IMG/VR virus record: IMGVR_UViG_3300042397_000463 | Span: 1 to 40,620 of that record | From: a virus | DNA length: 40,620 bases | Direction: 5' to 3' (one strand) | Program-made: the position numbers and the translations under genes | The notes under the pieces: model-generated | The model's database searches: none | What the model saw: only the letters and a program-made list of their open reading frames with translations | What the model was told of the DNA's origin: nothing | In this document: piece after piece, positions 22,567-31,970 of the stretch | Layout: each line of letters starts with the position of its first letter | Position numbering within the stretch: position 1 is the first letter of the stretch

Positions 22567-25500
22567 TTAGTCTCCAAGTTCTTTCTGTAAATATTTCGCA
22601 AAGGCGGGAGATGTTCCAACAATAGGAAGCAGCCTTGCACCTCTCTCGATTTGCTTACCTTCAGGTGCAGATAAAGCATTATCGATTTTGTTAATAAAGG
22701 AAAGTTGAGGGGATTGTTCAGAAAGATTCTGCCAAGCTTGAGCCGCAACACCTTTATATTTACTGTTATCAGGGATTAAAGGATCCATTGTATCCCAAAT
22801 ACGCTGACCAGTTCCTAGTAAACCTGTTTGGGATACTAGACGTTGAAATTGTTTTTCATCTTTTAACCACTCTGGTGGTGATTCACCATACTTAATTAAA
22901 TCTTTAATATACAAAGCAAGCATTGACAAAGCAATCATCATAGCAATTGTAGCAGCTGCATTCTTTTGGTCTTCAGAACCTGCTTTTCCTAAGTCACCAA
23001 TAAGTCTTGGTAAAAGGTTTGCTGTGAATGTTGATGTATAACCTTGGAATTGGGTAAACAAACTAAAGTAAGGGTCACTATAAAACTTAGGTCTATTCAA
23101 TTGTGAAGGCATAACAACAGCTTCATTTACAAAATTGTAAACAGCTAATTGCATATTGTCATTAAATTTATTTTGATTTAAAGTGCTGTCATCGTTAATA
23201 GATGTCATAAAGTTTATATCAATACCTAGTCTAACTAAGTGATCTCTTGCATCATTAACCTGTTGATCTGTGTAAGATAAATCATTATTTTGAACAACAT
23301 TTAGCCAGTTATTAATTGCATCTGCTGCAATACCTAGTCTAGCATTTCTAGTAATAGTAGTAACAGAAGTAAGACCTGTTAGTTTAAAGAAACCTTCTGT
23401 CCATTTCTGATAATAGTTAGACATAATATCAACACGGTTAGCAGTGTTACCTTCTCTTAAATAACCTGCTCTAGACAAAGAAGATCTATGAGCAACCTCT
23501 TTAATTTGAACTCGATCAGTCATAGCATTACCGATATCTCTCATATAAGCAGACATTTCTTTGCCAGCAGATGTAAGTAATATTCTAAAAGCTTTAATTG
23601 ATTGTGGTCTATTTAAGTTCCTAAATATCTGTGCAAACTCTACCGTAGAACTCACTGCAGCTAAAGGTAGAGCAGTAATAGTAGATAAGAAATTAACAGT
23701 ACCTAATGCACCTTTAATATAAGGATTAGTAATAGGATGGAAATTACCTGAGCGCATACTGAGAAAATCTTTAATTTCTTTAGCTATAAAGGAAGCAGTA
23801 ACATTATCAATAGTACCTTTGTTTACGGATGCTTGTATTAAGGAAGCTAACTTAGCACCATCTTTACCAATAATATTTTTATTAACATTAATAGCAGCAG
23901 CTTTACTTGATAAAGAATAAGCATTGTTTAATATATCATTAGATAAATACTTAGCAAACCTAGCTCTGTTTCCTGGCTCGTTTAAAGCTTTAATAAGAAC
24001 ATCTTTGTCTTTTAAACTAGCAGTTACTTCAGTAAAAGGATTAATATCATCATTAAATACGTCATCAATAGTAGTATTATCTCTGTTGTTCATTAAAGAA
24101 TTAGCAATTTCTCCTGCTTCTTTTGCAGAAACTTTTAATCCTACTTCTAAATCCTTAAGAAACTCTTTATACTTTTTAGTAATAATAGTTTTGTCAATAG
24201 GCGACTGCTCTAAAAATGATTTAAAAGTTAAAGTAGAACCTGTTGCATTGTTATAACCGTTAATAAGATTAGTAATCTTACCAGCATATTCGGACAATTG
24301 CTCTTTGTATTGATTATTAACTCCGAAATTAATACCTAAACTATTAGCTAATTCATTAGCTGTTTGGTCAGGGTAAAGATTCATATTATAAGAAATACGT
24401 TCTAAACCATCAATAACTTTTGGATCATTAAACAAACTATTAATTTGAGTTTCATTTAAACCTTTAAACTTACTAAGCATTTCTTCTTTAGTACCGAAAT
24501 TACTAAATATCTTAGCACTCAAAAGAGCTTGGTGTTCATCAATAGATCTACCATTAACAGGTCTTCCATAACCTAAGAACGTAGCAAGAGAACCCATATA
24601 CTCGTCAGCATGTTGCATGTTCTTCATAATGGTACCACTGTATTTACCAAACAAAGAAACAATACCCTTATCAACCCACCAAGATCCCGTCTTAGCGGAT
24701 ATACCTTCTGTCTGTCGCTTAGAAGTTTCTAACAAAGCAAGCTCTTCAATAGTCTTATTGTTTTCAGGTTTACCAAATGTTTCTAATTGTATTTCAGCAG
24801 CAGAAGGAATGTTACCACGCTCTTTATTCATCTTCTCTCTAAATGCAGAATCACTAGTAATTTCTGTAGGTGATATTCTATTTGTTAATGTAGAAACAGT
24901 AGTGCTACCACCACTCATAACCCCACCAAGCAAGCCACCACCAACAGCCGCATTAAGCATTCTGTTCTTTAATTTATTTTGTTCTGCACTATCTGTAGGT
25001 AAAGACAATGTAACTTCTTCGCCTAAATAACCAGCTAATTCTTGTAATGATTCTGTAACTGATTCAGTTAAACCACCAACAGCAATAGACTTACCAATAG
25101 CTTTTGGTCCTAAATTTGACTTAATAGTAGCAACTCTTAATGCTTCACCTACTTCTTTAGTAGCTTCTTTTAAACTGTTTTTAATTAATTGTTCTGCTGC
25201 TTCATCACCAATGCCTTTAAGCATTAGTTCTTTCTTAACCATTTGCTGAGTAGCTTGTTTAGTTATATCTAAACCCGGCTTAAAAATAAAACCAAGGGCT
25301 AACCTATCTAAAGCTGTTTGAGTTAATCCAGAAGCAATAGCAGCAGTAGCGTTTTTGTTTTCTTCTTTTTGGTTGTTCCAAGTATTACCAATATAAATTC
25401 CAGCAGGAATAGATAAAGATAAACCATAAGTTAATGGTGCAGCTAAAGTAGAAACAATAGTTGTTAACATCTGTGGAGCAGACACTGCAGCTTGACCAAT

Positions 25501-26367
25501 AGAAAAGTCAACAACTTTACCTAAAGTGTCTAATTTCCAGTCACCATTGTCATCAAAAGCCTCTGGCTGTTTTAAATAAGGTAATTTCTCTAAGTTATCT
25601 TGTACACTTCTTACGTTAGCACTACCAATGTCTCTTAACCAATCAACTCCAGTACGATCACCAATCATTTCAAGAGTTCCAAACAAACCCTTTTTAATTT
25701 CTTTACCACCAATACTTAAACCAGTACTAAGAGTAGTGTTTGTAACACCACGTTCATCCTCATCAGGTCTAACTAAAGAAGGTCCAACGAAATAATCAAA
25801 GTCTGCTTGATTAAATTGTTTGGCTGTTGTTGTTCTTAACTTAGAAAAAACTCTTTGGTTAGGGTACATTTCACCTATAAGGTTAGAATACATCTCATCT
25901 GCAATAGTAACTTTACCTTCTAATTCTCTTTGCCTACGATCTAATTTACCATAAGCTTCACTAGCTCTTTGTGAAGGAGTACTTTCTTTATAAAGATCAG
26001 TGTAACCTTTATATAACAACTCATTAGTTAAAGCTCTACCTCCTGAGTAGAGATCCCCTAGCTCACGACCATAAATATCTTTATTTCCACTTAGCTCAGG
26101 TGTTGTAAAACCACCACCTTTAATAGTATCAGCAATTAATTCAGATTGCGTATCAGCACCTAGTTGAGCACCTTTAATTTTGCCGGGTAAAAACTTAGCG
26201 CTCTCTCTAGTATTAATACCTTGTAAACGTAACGTTGAGTCAGGAAGGGAAACAGTATCAGCATCTTTTAATTTAATGCTGTCTGTTCCCGTATCCATAA
26301 CAGAGGGTTCAGGGATAGACTTTTCGTCTATTCCCATACCTATAAGTATTTCTTTAAGTCTATCCAT
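22567..26367 (-). CDS. Giant virion/ejection protein with N-terminal SNase-like domain, 1266 aa
   Basis: Residues 31-125 match the thermonuclease (staphylococcal nuclease) pattern: DADT (D35, D37, T38), LRLQGINTRE (R47, N52, T53, E55) and DIYGREL (R101), then a G-x-L-x-x-ELLYKGY helix. These correspond to D19, D21, R35, D40, E43 and R87 of the S. aureus enzyme, with only D40 changed, to Asn. The remaining 1100 residues are long helices with glycine-zipper stretches (about 470-490) and a hydrophobic segment (IAMMIALSMLALYI) near 1140. The C-terminal LPIVGTSPAFAKYL block recalls internal core proteins of T7-like phages. It probably enters the cell with the DNA. Flanked by the RNAP-like and the lysozyme-bearing proteins. 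Confidence 0.7.
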   Translation of the reverse strand: MDRLKEILIGMGIDEKSIPEPSVMDTGTDSIKLKDADTVSLPDSTLRLQGINTRESAKFLPGKIKGAQLGADTQSELIADTIKGGGFTTPELSGNKDIYGRELGDLYSGGRALTNELLYKGYTDLYKESTPSQRASEAYGKLDRRQRELEGKVTIADEMYSNLIGEMYPNQRVFSKLRTTTAKQFNQADFDYFVGPSLVRPDEDERGVTNTTLSTGLSIGGKEIKKGLFGTLEMIGDRTGVDWLRDIGSANVRSVQDNLEKLPYLKQPEAFDDNGDWKLDTLGKVVDFSIGQAAVSAPQMLTTIVSTLAAPLTYGLSLSIPAGIYIGNTWNNQKEENKNATAAIASGLTQTALDRLALGFIFKPGLDITKQATQQMVKKELMLKGIGDEAAEQLIKNSLKEATKEVGEALRVATIKSNLGPKAIGKSIAVGGLTESVTESLQELAGYLGEEVTLSLPTDSAEQNKLKNRMLNAAVGGGLLGGVMSGGSTTVSTLTNRISPTEITSDSAFREKMNKERGNIPSAAEIQLETFGKPENNKTIEELALLETSKRQTEGISAKTGSWWVDKGIVSLFGKYSGTIMKNMQHADEYMGSLATFLGYGRPVNGRSIDEHQALLSAKIFSNFGTKEEMLSKFKGLNETQINSLFNDPKVIDGLERISYNMNLYPDQTANELANSLGINFGVNNQYKEQLSEYAGKITNLINGYNNATGSTLTFKSFLEQSPIDKTIITKKYKEFLKDLEVGLKVSAKEAGEIANSLMNNRDNTTIDDVFNDDINPFTEVTASLKDKDVLIKALNEPGNRARFAKYLSNDILNNAYSLSSKAAAINVNKNIIGKDGAKLASLIQASVNKGTIDNVTASFIAKEIKDFLSMRSGNFHPITNPYIKGALGTVNFLSTITALPLAAVSSTVEFAQIFRNLNRPQSIKAFRILLTSAGKEMSAYMRDIGNAMTDRVQIKEVAHRSSLSRAGYLREGNTANRVDIMSNYYQKWTEGFFKLTGLTSVTTITRNARLGIAADAINNWLNVVQNNDLSYTDQQVNDARDHLVRLGIDINFMTSINDDSTLNQNKFNDNMQLAVYNFVNEAVVMPSQLNRPKFYSDPYFSLFTQFQGYTSTFTANLLPRLIGDLGKAGSEDQKNAAATIAMMIALSMLALYIKDLIKYGESPPEWLKDEKQFQRLVSQTGLLGTGQRIWDTMDPLIPDNSKYKGVAAQAWQNLSEQSPQLSFINKIDNALSAPEGKQIERGARLLPIVGTSPAFAKYLQKELGD

Positions 26368-26375
26368 GTTACCTC

Positions 26376-29300
26376 TTATTTTTTAAATGTATCCAAAGCA
26401 AACAATGCAAATGCAGTATTTCTATCTGAGTTCTTATATCTGTTTTGTATACCGTTAGTATTAGCAGCCCATACCTCTGCTAGCCTTGCTATCTCAGCAT
26501 CAGGTGTTGTGTTAGTTTTATTCTTAGAAACAAAAAGATTAGCTGAATCCCTAAGAGAAAGAATATCGTCAGCTGACATTAGCCTACCTGACTTTTTATC
26601 TAGGGTAACTAGCTTATCAGACAACTTACCACGCTCTCTAAATTCACCAGCAGCTAAATAAGGAGTAATATCTTTAGTGTTTTTAAAGGTACCAGACTCA
26701 ATATCATTTGCTAATTGTTCTGCTGCAATAGTAGTAATCTTTTCAATTTCGTTTTGAACAGCACGATCGTCTAGATTAACTTTACCCCTGAAAAAACTTT
26801 CAACTTGGCTAGCAGCTGATCCAGCAGTAACAAGCCCTTTTCTTTCTGGGTTAGCTTTACCTTTAACATTAGATGCACCGAAATAACTTTCGACAATTGG
26901 TTCAAATATATTTTTAGAAAGCTTTTCTGAAAACTCTTGAGCACGTTTTAACTTGGCTTGATTACCATATTTATTAGAATCCCATTTGTCTAAGAAAGAA
27001 CCTTGAGCCATCAAAGCATCAAAAGGAAAACTCTTATCCCCAATGCGAACCATTTGAACAGTTTGGCCTTTACTAGGACCAAATTGTTGAACTGTTTCGT
27101 ATACCCAAACAGGGTCTCCGGGCTTAAATACTTGACCATTAAGCTTAGTAGGTGTAGTAACAGTCATAAGTTCAGATTTACCATTACGAATAAACGATGT
27201 TCTTATTTGTGGTGCTTCACCCTTTTGACCGCCTTTAAACCAGTTGCGAACTTCCATAGCATCACGACCTTCTTTAACCATTGCTGATTCAAGTGCTTTG
27301 TTTTCTTCGCGAGTTATATCTTCTCTTCTTAATTCACGGTCTCTGGCAATACGTTTTTCAAGTAATTCTTCTTGTTGATTAAAACGTTTGTCTTGTTGTT
27401 CAGCCGCAAAAGCTTCAGCTTGACGTCTATCAGATGCTTGAAGTGTATTTAAACCAGCAACTCGTAAAGAACCACCAACAGATCCACCAGTTAACATACC
27501 GCCAGCAGCTAAAAGACCAAAGCGAACAAGTTCTTTATCGTTAAACAAACCTTTAGGTCCAAAAATACCTTCTAAGGCTTTAGCAAGAAATCCCTTTTTC
27601 TCTTCAGGTGTTCCCTGCATTTGTGTTGCTTGTCTAACTGCTTCACTAACAGTATCAAGTTCTTTTCTTGATTCTAAACCAAGAGTATTAAACCTATCAA
27701 CATTTTGTTTATTAGAAAGACCATTACCAACAAGTTCAGGGACTTCTGTTTGTGTTCCCTCTCCTAAAGCTATATTATAAGCTTGATCGCTACCAATAGC
27801 TTTTTCATTTTTTGAAATATCAATTGGTTTAGGCACTTCATTATCTACAGATACAGGTGCATTTGTAGTTGTAACTACTTTTTGTGCTGTTAAATTTTTA
27901 TTTAAATCAGGAGGAGCTACGTTAAAAATAGGTGCTCTAGTATCTGCTAATGTGGGTATAGGTTGGTTAGCTCTAGCCAAAACTTCTTTAGCTGCTTGAA
28001 TAACCCTTGGATTACTACTCGTAGCTAAGTCTTGTTTAGCAATTAATACTTCACGACCTGATGGTGGATTTGTATTAACAACAACCTCAGGTTTAACAAC
28101 AGCCAAAGGAGATGCTAAAGGAGATTGAGGTTCTTTAGTATCTAATGTACCAGCTTGAGCTGATGGGATAATAACATCAGTAGCCGCATCAGCAATTTTA
28201 CCAAGATCTTTAACCCTGTTAGACCACCCTTCTTGAAACTTTTTTTGTGAAGGATTATTCTTAACAATTTTGTCTACATATTTTTGTCGCTCTTCTAAGT
28301 ACTTAGCAGGGTCACCACCAGATCTTTCCAAAAATCTTTTAGCTGTACCTGAACCTTTATTAAATGCAGTATCAAAATGAATCTCTCTAAGAGCTGGATC
28401 TAATTTATCAATTTGATTTTTATCCCAATAGTCTCTCTTAGCAATCTCAATAGCTTGTTCCTTAGTAAGATTTTTAATATCTAAATCTGGATAAGCCCTT
28501 TGGCTAATACCATATTTTGTTGCACCGCCTTTATCACCCTTAACTTTGTGAAAAGCTTTATCTTCACTAGGATATTCTCTTTGAAATACTTTTTCAATAA
28601 TTGTATTAAAGTCAGAAGGTTGACTTGTTGGTTGAGCTAAAGGAGCTACAACAGGCGGTTTAGTAGGATCTTGACCTGCAATGTAATTAAGGAATCTATC
28701 AAGGTAAGATACCTTTTCTGAACCGTCTTGATAGCCAACAGCAGACTGCACTTGCTGAGGTACTACACCGTATGTACCATTAGCATAGTTAGCCTGAGCA
28801 GAAGAACCACGTTTAAAGTCGGGTACACTCATAGTACCATTCATAAATGAAGATCCGGGTACGTCTGGATGACGATAAGCTAACGATGGTACACTACTAG
28901 TACCGTCTGCATTATACATAGGAACATCTGAGTTACGTACGTCTACTGCACCGTCACGAAGCCTATTAGCTTTACGACCTTCTTCTACCATACGCTTAAT
29001 AGCTTTTTTGTTTTTAGGGTCTTGCGCTGCAGCACGAGGAATAACAGCCTCTCCAGGAGTAAGCATAGCAGGAACTGTGTCAGTACCTTGTGCCTTAAAT
29101 ATAGGGGATTGAGGCAAGCTACGTTGACCTTGTTTGAACATACCAGTACCCGCCATAGGATTCTGAGTTGGAATACCTAGCTTTTGTTTATTCATTCTAG
29201 GAGCTGGGATACCCATATCCTTAAGTTTAGCATTATTAACTTGTTCTTTATGACCTAAACCTTGATTAGCTTTTGCGGCTGCCTCTTGGAGTTTGATCTG

Positions 29301-29411
29301 ATGTAATTGTTGTTTACGCATTTCATCAAGACCCATCTTAGCTTCTTCACGAGCTTCTTTATTTTGGAACTTGAGATATTCTCTTTGTTGTTTACCTGAT
29401 AATGGTGCCAT
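26376..29411 (-). CDS. Giant virion/ejection protein with GH108 lysozyme domain, 1011 aa
   Basis: Residues about 268-405 resemble a GH108 peptidoglycan hydrolase: E279 in FQREYPS is the likely catalytic acid, followed by GDKGGATKYGIS (292-303) and the HFDTAFNKGSGTAKRFLE helix. The N-terminal 230 residues contain GTDTVPAMLTPGEAVIPRAA, a segment found in tail and tape-measure-type proteins, and repeated ADGTxSVP turns. The rest is helical and charged. By analogy with T7 gp16, it would locally open the cell wall during DNA entry. An alternative is a tail lysin that stays outside. Confidence 0.75.
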   Translation of the reverse strand: MAPLSGKQQREYLKFQNKEAREEAKMGLDEMRKQQLHQIKLQEAAAKANQGLGHKEQVNNAKLKDMGIPAPRMNKQKLGIPTQNPMAGTGMFKQGQRSLPQSPIFKAQGTDTVPAMLTPGEAVIPRAAAQDPKNKKAIKRMVEEGRKANRLRDGAVDVRNSDVPMYNADGTSSVPSLAYRHPDVPGSSFMNGTMSVPDFKRGSSAQANYANGTYGVVPQQVQSAVGYQDGSEKVSYLDRFLNYIAGQDPTKPPVVAPLAQPTSQPSDFNTIIEKVFQREYPSEDKAFHKVKGDKGGATKYGISQRAYPDLDIKNLTKEQAIEIAKRDYWDKNQIDKLDPALREIHFDTAFNKGSGTAKRFLERSGGDPAKYLEERQKYVDKIVKNNPSQKKFQEGWSNRVKDLGKIADAATDVIIPSAQAGTLDTKEPQSPLASPLAVVKPEVVVNTNPPSGREVLIAKQDLATSSNPRVIQAAKEVLARANQPIPTLADTRAPIFNVAPPDLNKNLTAQKVVTTTNAPVSVDNEVPKPIDISKNEKAIGSDQAYNIALGEGTQTEVPELVGNGLSNKQNVDRFNTLGLESRKELDTVSEAVRQATQMQGTPEEKKGFLAKALEGIFGPKGLFNDKELVRFGLLAAGGMLTGGSVGGSLRVAGLNTLQASDRRQAEAFAAEQQDKRFNQQEELLEKRIARDRELRREDITREENKALESAMVKEGRDAMEVRNWFKGGQKGEAPQIRTSFIRNGKSELMTVTTPTKLNGQVFKPGDPVWVYETVQQFGPSKGQTVQMVRIGDKSFPFDALMAQGSFLDKWDSNKYGNQAKLKRAQEFSEKLSKNIFEPIVESYFGASNVKGKANPERKGLVTAGSAASQVESFFRGKVNLDDRAVQNEIEKITTIAAEQLANDIESGTFKNTKDITPYLAAGEFRERGKLSDKLVTLDKKSGRLMSADDILSLRDSANLFVSKNKTNTTPDAEIARLAEVWAANTNGIQNRYKNSDRNTAFALFALDTFKK

Positions 29412-29420
29412 AGTATTTCC

Positions 29421-30254
29421 TTAAAATATTTTTAGCTTCTTAGCTAAAAGCCCTGCACCAATAGCCCAACCTACGGGGTTAGATGCGAGAGCCGCCATAG
29501 CCGCACTGCCTCCAGCGCCTAAAGCACCACCTAAACCAGCGGCACCTGTACCAGCGCCTAGCGCACTAGCAGCAGCACCGCCCTCAGCTAAAGCAGCACC
29601 AGTAGTAGCCGCATTTGTTAATGCTGCAGCACCTGCTGAACCACCCATACCACCAAGAGCCATATCTGTAGCTGCTGCTTGAGAAATAGCTTGAGCTTCC
29701 GCTAATGGTCCTGCCATTTTATATGCGTTATAACCTGCTGTAATACCCTTATCAGCCGCATCAACACCTTTAGTCATAGCCATAGAAGCTAATTGTTGTT
29801 GTGTTTGATCAGGGACACGACCCAAAGCTTGTTCAGTAGACGGTCTAATCTCTGCCGCCATAGGTGCTACAGACTTACTATTAACCCAATCCCATGGATC
29901 ATCTACACCAGTAGTACCCATAGCATAACCGGGAACACTTGTTGTACCGTCAGCGGCTGCATACATAAATGAATTATCTTCTACTGGAGCAGAAGGTGTA
30001 GCTTGGTTACTTATTGATGTTGGTGTTTCTGATGAATACACATTACCATAAACAATAGGAGTACCCATAGCAGTCTTTTGTGGTTGCATTGGTCCAGCAC
30101 CTTTACCACCACCCATAGAAGGTTGAGTAGGCATAACAGCAGGACTCATCATACTAGCGTCTGGTTGATTTGCCATATTAAATACACTAGGAGCAGATTG
30201 TGGTTGTCCTTGTTGAGGAGCAACTGAAGTTGGCATACCTTGTGATCCAGCCAT
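29421..30254 (-). CDS. Virion protein, Gln/Pro-rich N-terminus and Ala/Gly-rich C-terminus, 277 aa
   Basis: The N-terminal 80 residues are Gln/Pro/Met-rich and probably disordered. Residues about 98-118 carry AADGTTSVPGYAMGTTGV, the same turn motif as in the 1011-aa protein. The last 90 residues are Ala/Gly-rich and amphipathic, ending in GWAIGAGLLAKKLKIF, a likely membrane-active helix. This suits a small ejection protein that helps form a channel. I know no exact family. Its start overlaps the stop of the 293-aa gene. Confidence 0.6.
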   Translation of the reverse strand: MAGSQGMPTSVAPQQGQPQSAPSVFNMANQPDASMMSPAVMPTQPSMGGGKGAGPMQPQKTAMGTPIVYGNVYSSETPTSISNQATPSAPVEDNSFMYAAADGTTSVPGYAMGTTGVDDPWDWVNSKSVAPMAAEIRPSTEQALGRVPDQTQQQLASMAMTKGVDAADKGITAGYNAYKMAGPLAEAQAISQAAATDMALGGMGGSAGAAALTNAATTGAALAEGGAAASALGAGTGAAGLGGALGAGGSAAMAALASNPVGWAIGAGLLAKKLKIF

Positions 30255-31135
30255 TATTTACCTCCAGTCGCTTGTTGTCTTGCAGGGTTACCATAGATAG
30301 TTGAAGCATAACGCTGAAGACCTTGCCAACCTGCGTCAAGACCTTGTTGATCAATACCACGTTGCTCACCACCAAGTTTAGCAATGTTACCAACACCTGT
30401 GTTAACAATGTTAGCACCTGTTGTAGCACCGCCTTGAAGAGCTTGTTCAGCCGCAAGACGAGTGCTGACATCACTTGACCTAAGATTAGCCAAGTTAGTA
30501 GCAGCATTAAGAGTACCTGTTTGAGTACCTGCCAAAGCTTGTTCAGCGGCAAGTCTATTTTTAAACATATTGTTTTCATATTCAGCATCAACCTTAGCAA
30601 GTTGACCTGTAGTCTCAGCGTTCTGAGCACCTTGCATAACAGCTTGTCGTGCAGAACCTAATGTACCTGCTTGACCAAAACCAGTATTCAATCCTGAGAC
30701 TTTCTTTTGTGCGTCAAGTAAGATGCCTGACTTTTGAGCCGCAAGAGTCTCAGCACTAGGAGCCATAGCCATACCAGTAAGTCGTTTAGCTTGGTCAGCC
30801 ATAGAGCCTGTAGCACTACTAATCAAAGCTTCAGAGCCAGATGTATCAACACCAGTAGAAGCAAGGTTAGCTAAGCGACCTGATTGATCACTTAAAGCAC
30901 CAGCAGCACCTGTAGTTGTTGCACCAATAAGGTTAGCACCACCACCAAAAGCGTCTTGTTGAAGTCTAGATGCACCAGCTACTTTGCCCAGATCACCTGA
31001 CCTGTAACCAGCTTCAGCGGCATTACCAACATTTTTCAGATAAGGTTGTGCCCAATCAGGAATACTACTTACTGTACTAGTACCTCCACCACCACCGTAG
31101 TTCTTCTTTATAGAACCATTAATTTTATATTTCAT
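30254..31135 (-). CDS. Virion protein, Ala/Gly/Gln-rich helical, 293 aa
   Basis: A glycine run (NYGGGGGTS) precedes SIPDWAQPYLKNVG, a segment typical of small internal or ejection proteins in T7-like marine phages. The rest is long Ala/Gln-rich helices with two similar RLAAEQAL segments. No enzyme motif. The position before the giant proteins supports a virion or ejection role. An assembly scaffold for them is possible. Confidence 0.6.
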   Translation of the reverse strand: MKYKINGSIKKNYGGGGGTSTVSSIPDWAQPYLKNVGNAAEAGYRSGDLGKVAGASRLQQDAFGGGANLIGATTTGAAGALSDQSGRLANLASTGVDTSGSEALISSATGSMADQAKRLTGMAMAPSAETLAAQKSGILLDAQKKVSGLNTGFGQAGTLGSARQAVMQGAQNAETTGQLAKVDAEYENNMFKNRLAAEQALAGTQTGTLNAATNLANLRSSDVSTRLAAEQALQGGATTGANIVNTGVGNIAKLGGEQRGIDQQGLDAGWQGLQRYASTIYGNPARQQATGGK

Positions 31136-31551
31136 TCTAAATCCTTTCGCATTACTACGTAAGCTTCTTTAAATCCAGATACATACTTTGGTAGTACCTT
31201 TGCCCATCCTGGACGACCCCATTGTTCAATAGCTTTACAGCCAGAATCACGGGCAAATTGTTCCACTGTAGGGAACACCTTAGATTGTTCTTCAAAGTCA
31301 CTACCAGAAAAAGCAATGATGTGAAGTGTTTTATGTTGAGAGTATTGTAAGTATTGAGTAAGACCAACACCAATAATATTTAAACCATCATCTACTACCG
31401 CCCAACATTGAACGTATTCATTGAGGATCTTCTTAAGATAGTCTGTAAGTGATGATTCTCCTTGGCTATGCTCAATTACTTTACTCAGGTATACTGAGAT
31501 AACAGACCAATGTTGAACTGTTTGGTCGGGGGTTAGTAGAATTATTTTCAT
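31132..31551 (-). CDS. GNAT-like fold virion-module protein, 139 aa
   Basis: The core IIGVGLTQYLQYSQHKTLHI, then an EQFARDSGCKAIEQWGR helix and GWAKVLPKYVSGFKEAYVVM, looks like an acetyltransferase-type (GNAT) fold without a clear acetyl-CoA loop. Similar small proteins lie next to internal virion protein genes in T7-like phages. A GTG at 31575 would lengthen it by eight residues. I chose the ATG at 31551, five bases after the upstream stop, suggesting reinitiation. The function is unproven. Confidence 0.6.
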   Translation of the reverse strand: MKIILLTPDQTVQHWSVISVYLSKVIEHSQGESSLTDYLKKILNEYVQCWAVVDDGLNIIGVGLTQYLQYSQHKTLHIIAFSGSDFEEQSKVFPTVEQFARDSGCKAIEQWGRPGWAKVLPKYVSGFKEAYVVMRKDLE

Positions 31552-31556
31552 ATTAT

Positions 31557-31970
31557 TTATGGTGGTGTTGGCCACACTACGTTAAATGGGTATCCAGACT
31601 GCTCAGGTATATCACGAAGTTGTTGGCGATATACTGCCCAAGCTTCTTGTTGTTGTTGAGTTAAAGGTCCGTTAGGCAGCTGAGTCCAGTCAGAGTCAAC
31701 AAGTAATTTTTTTCTTTTGTCAAGAACGTCAATAATTGCTTCCCCCCTATCCGCTTCCCATTCTTTAGTATCATAATTAAAATAATACCAAATATTAGGT
31801 GGCTTTGGAATCTGAATAGGTATTTTATTTTCAATGTAGTAAGACTCTCTTAAATAACTACCATCAATATAATCTTGTATTTCTGTATCTAAGTTTAAAT
31901 ATAAAAGTTCTAAAGAACCATTAAATTGAGAGACTATTTCTCCATTAATTTTTTTGTAAATTGTGTACAT
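31557..31970 (-). CDS. Tail fibre assembly chaperone-like protein, 137 aa
   Basis: The C-terminal half has the tail assembly chaperone signature: LDKRKKLLVDSDWTQLPN, AWAVYRQQLRDI and GYPFNVVWPTPP. Such proteins help fold or attach fibres and are encoded just after them, as here, where its start overlaps the stop of the 1085-aa fibre gene. The N-terminal half (about 60 residues) is variable beta-rich sequence. Confidence 0.8.
   Translation of the reverse strand: MYTIYKKINGEIVSQFNGSLELLYLNLDTEIQDYIDGSYLRESYYIENKIPIQIPKPPNIWYYFNYDTKEWEADRGEAIIDVLDKRKKLLVDSDWTQLPNGPLTQQQQEAWAVYRQQLRDIPEQSGYPFNVVWPTPP

Noticed and set aside
20534-25030. Plus-strand frames of 110-137 codons inside the giant leftward genes
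   Set aside because: They lie wholly inside long, clearly coding genes, have no start signals or family resemblance, and oppose local transcription.
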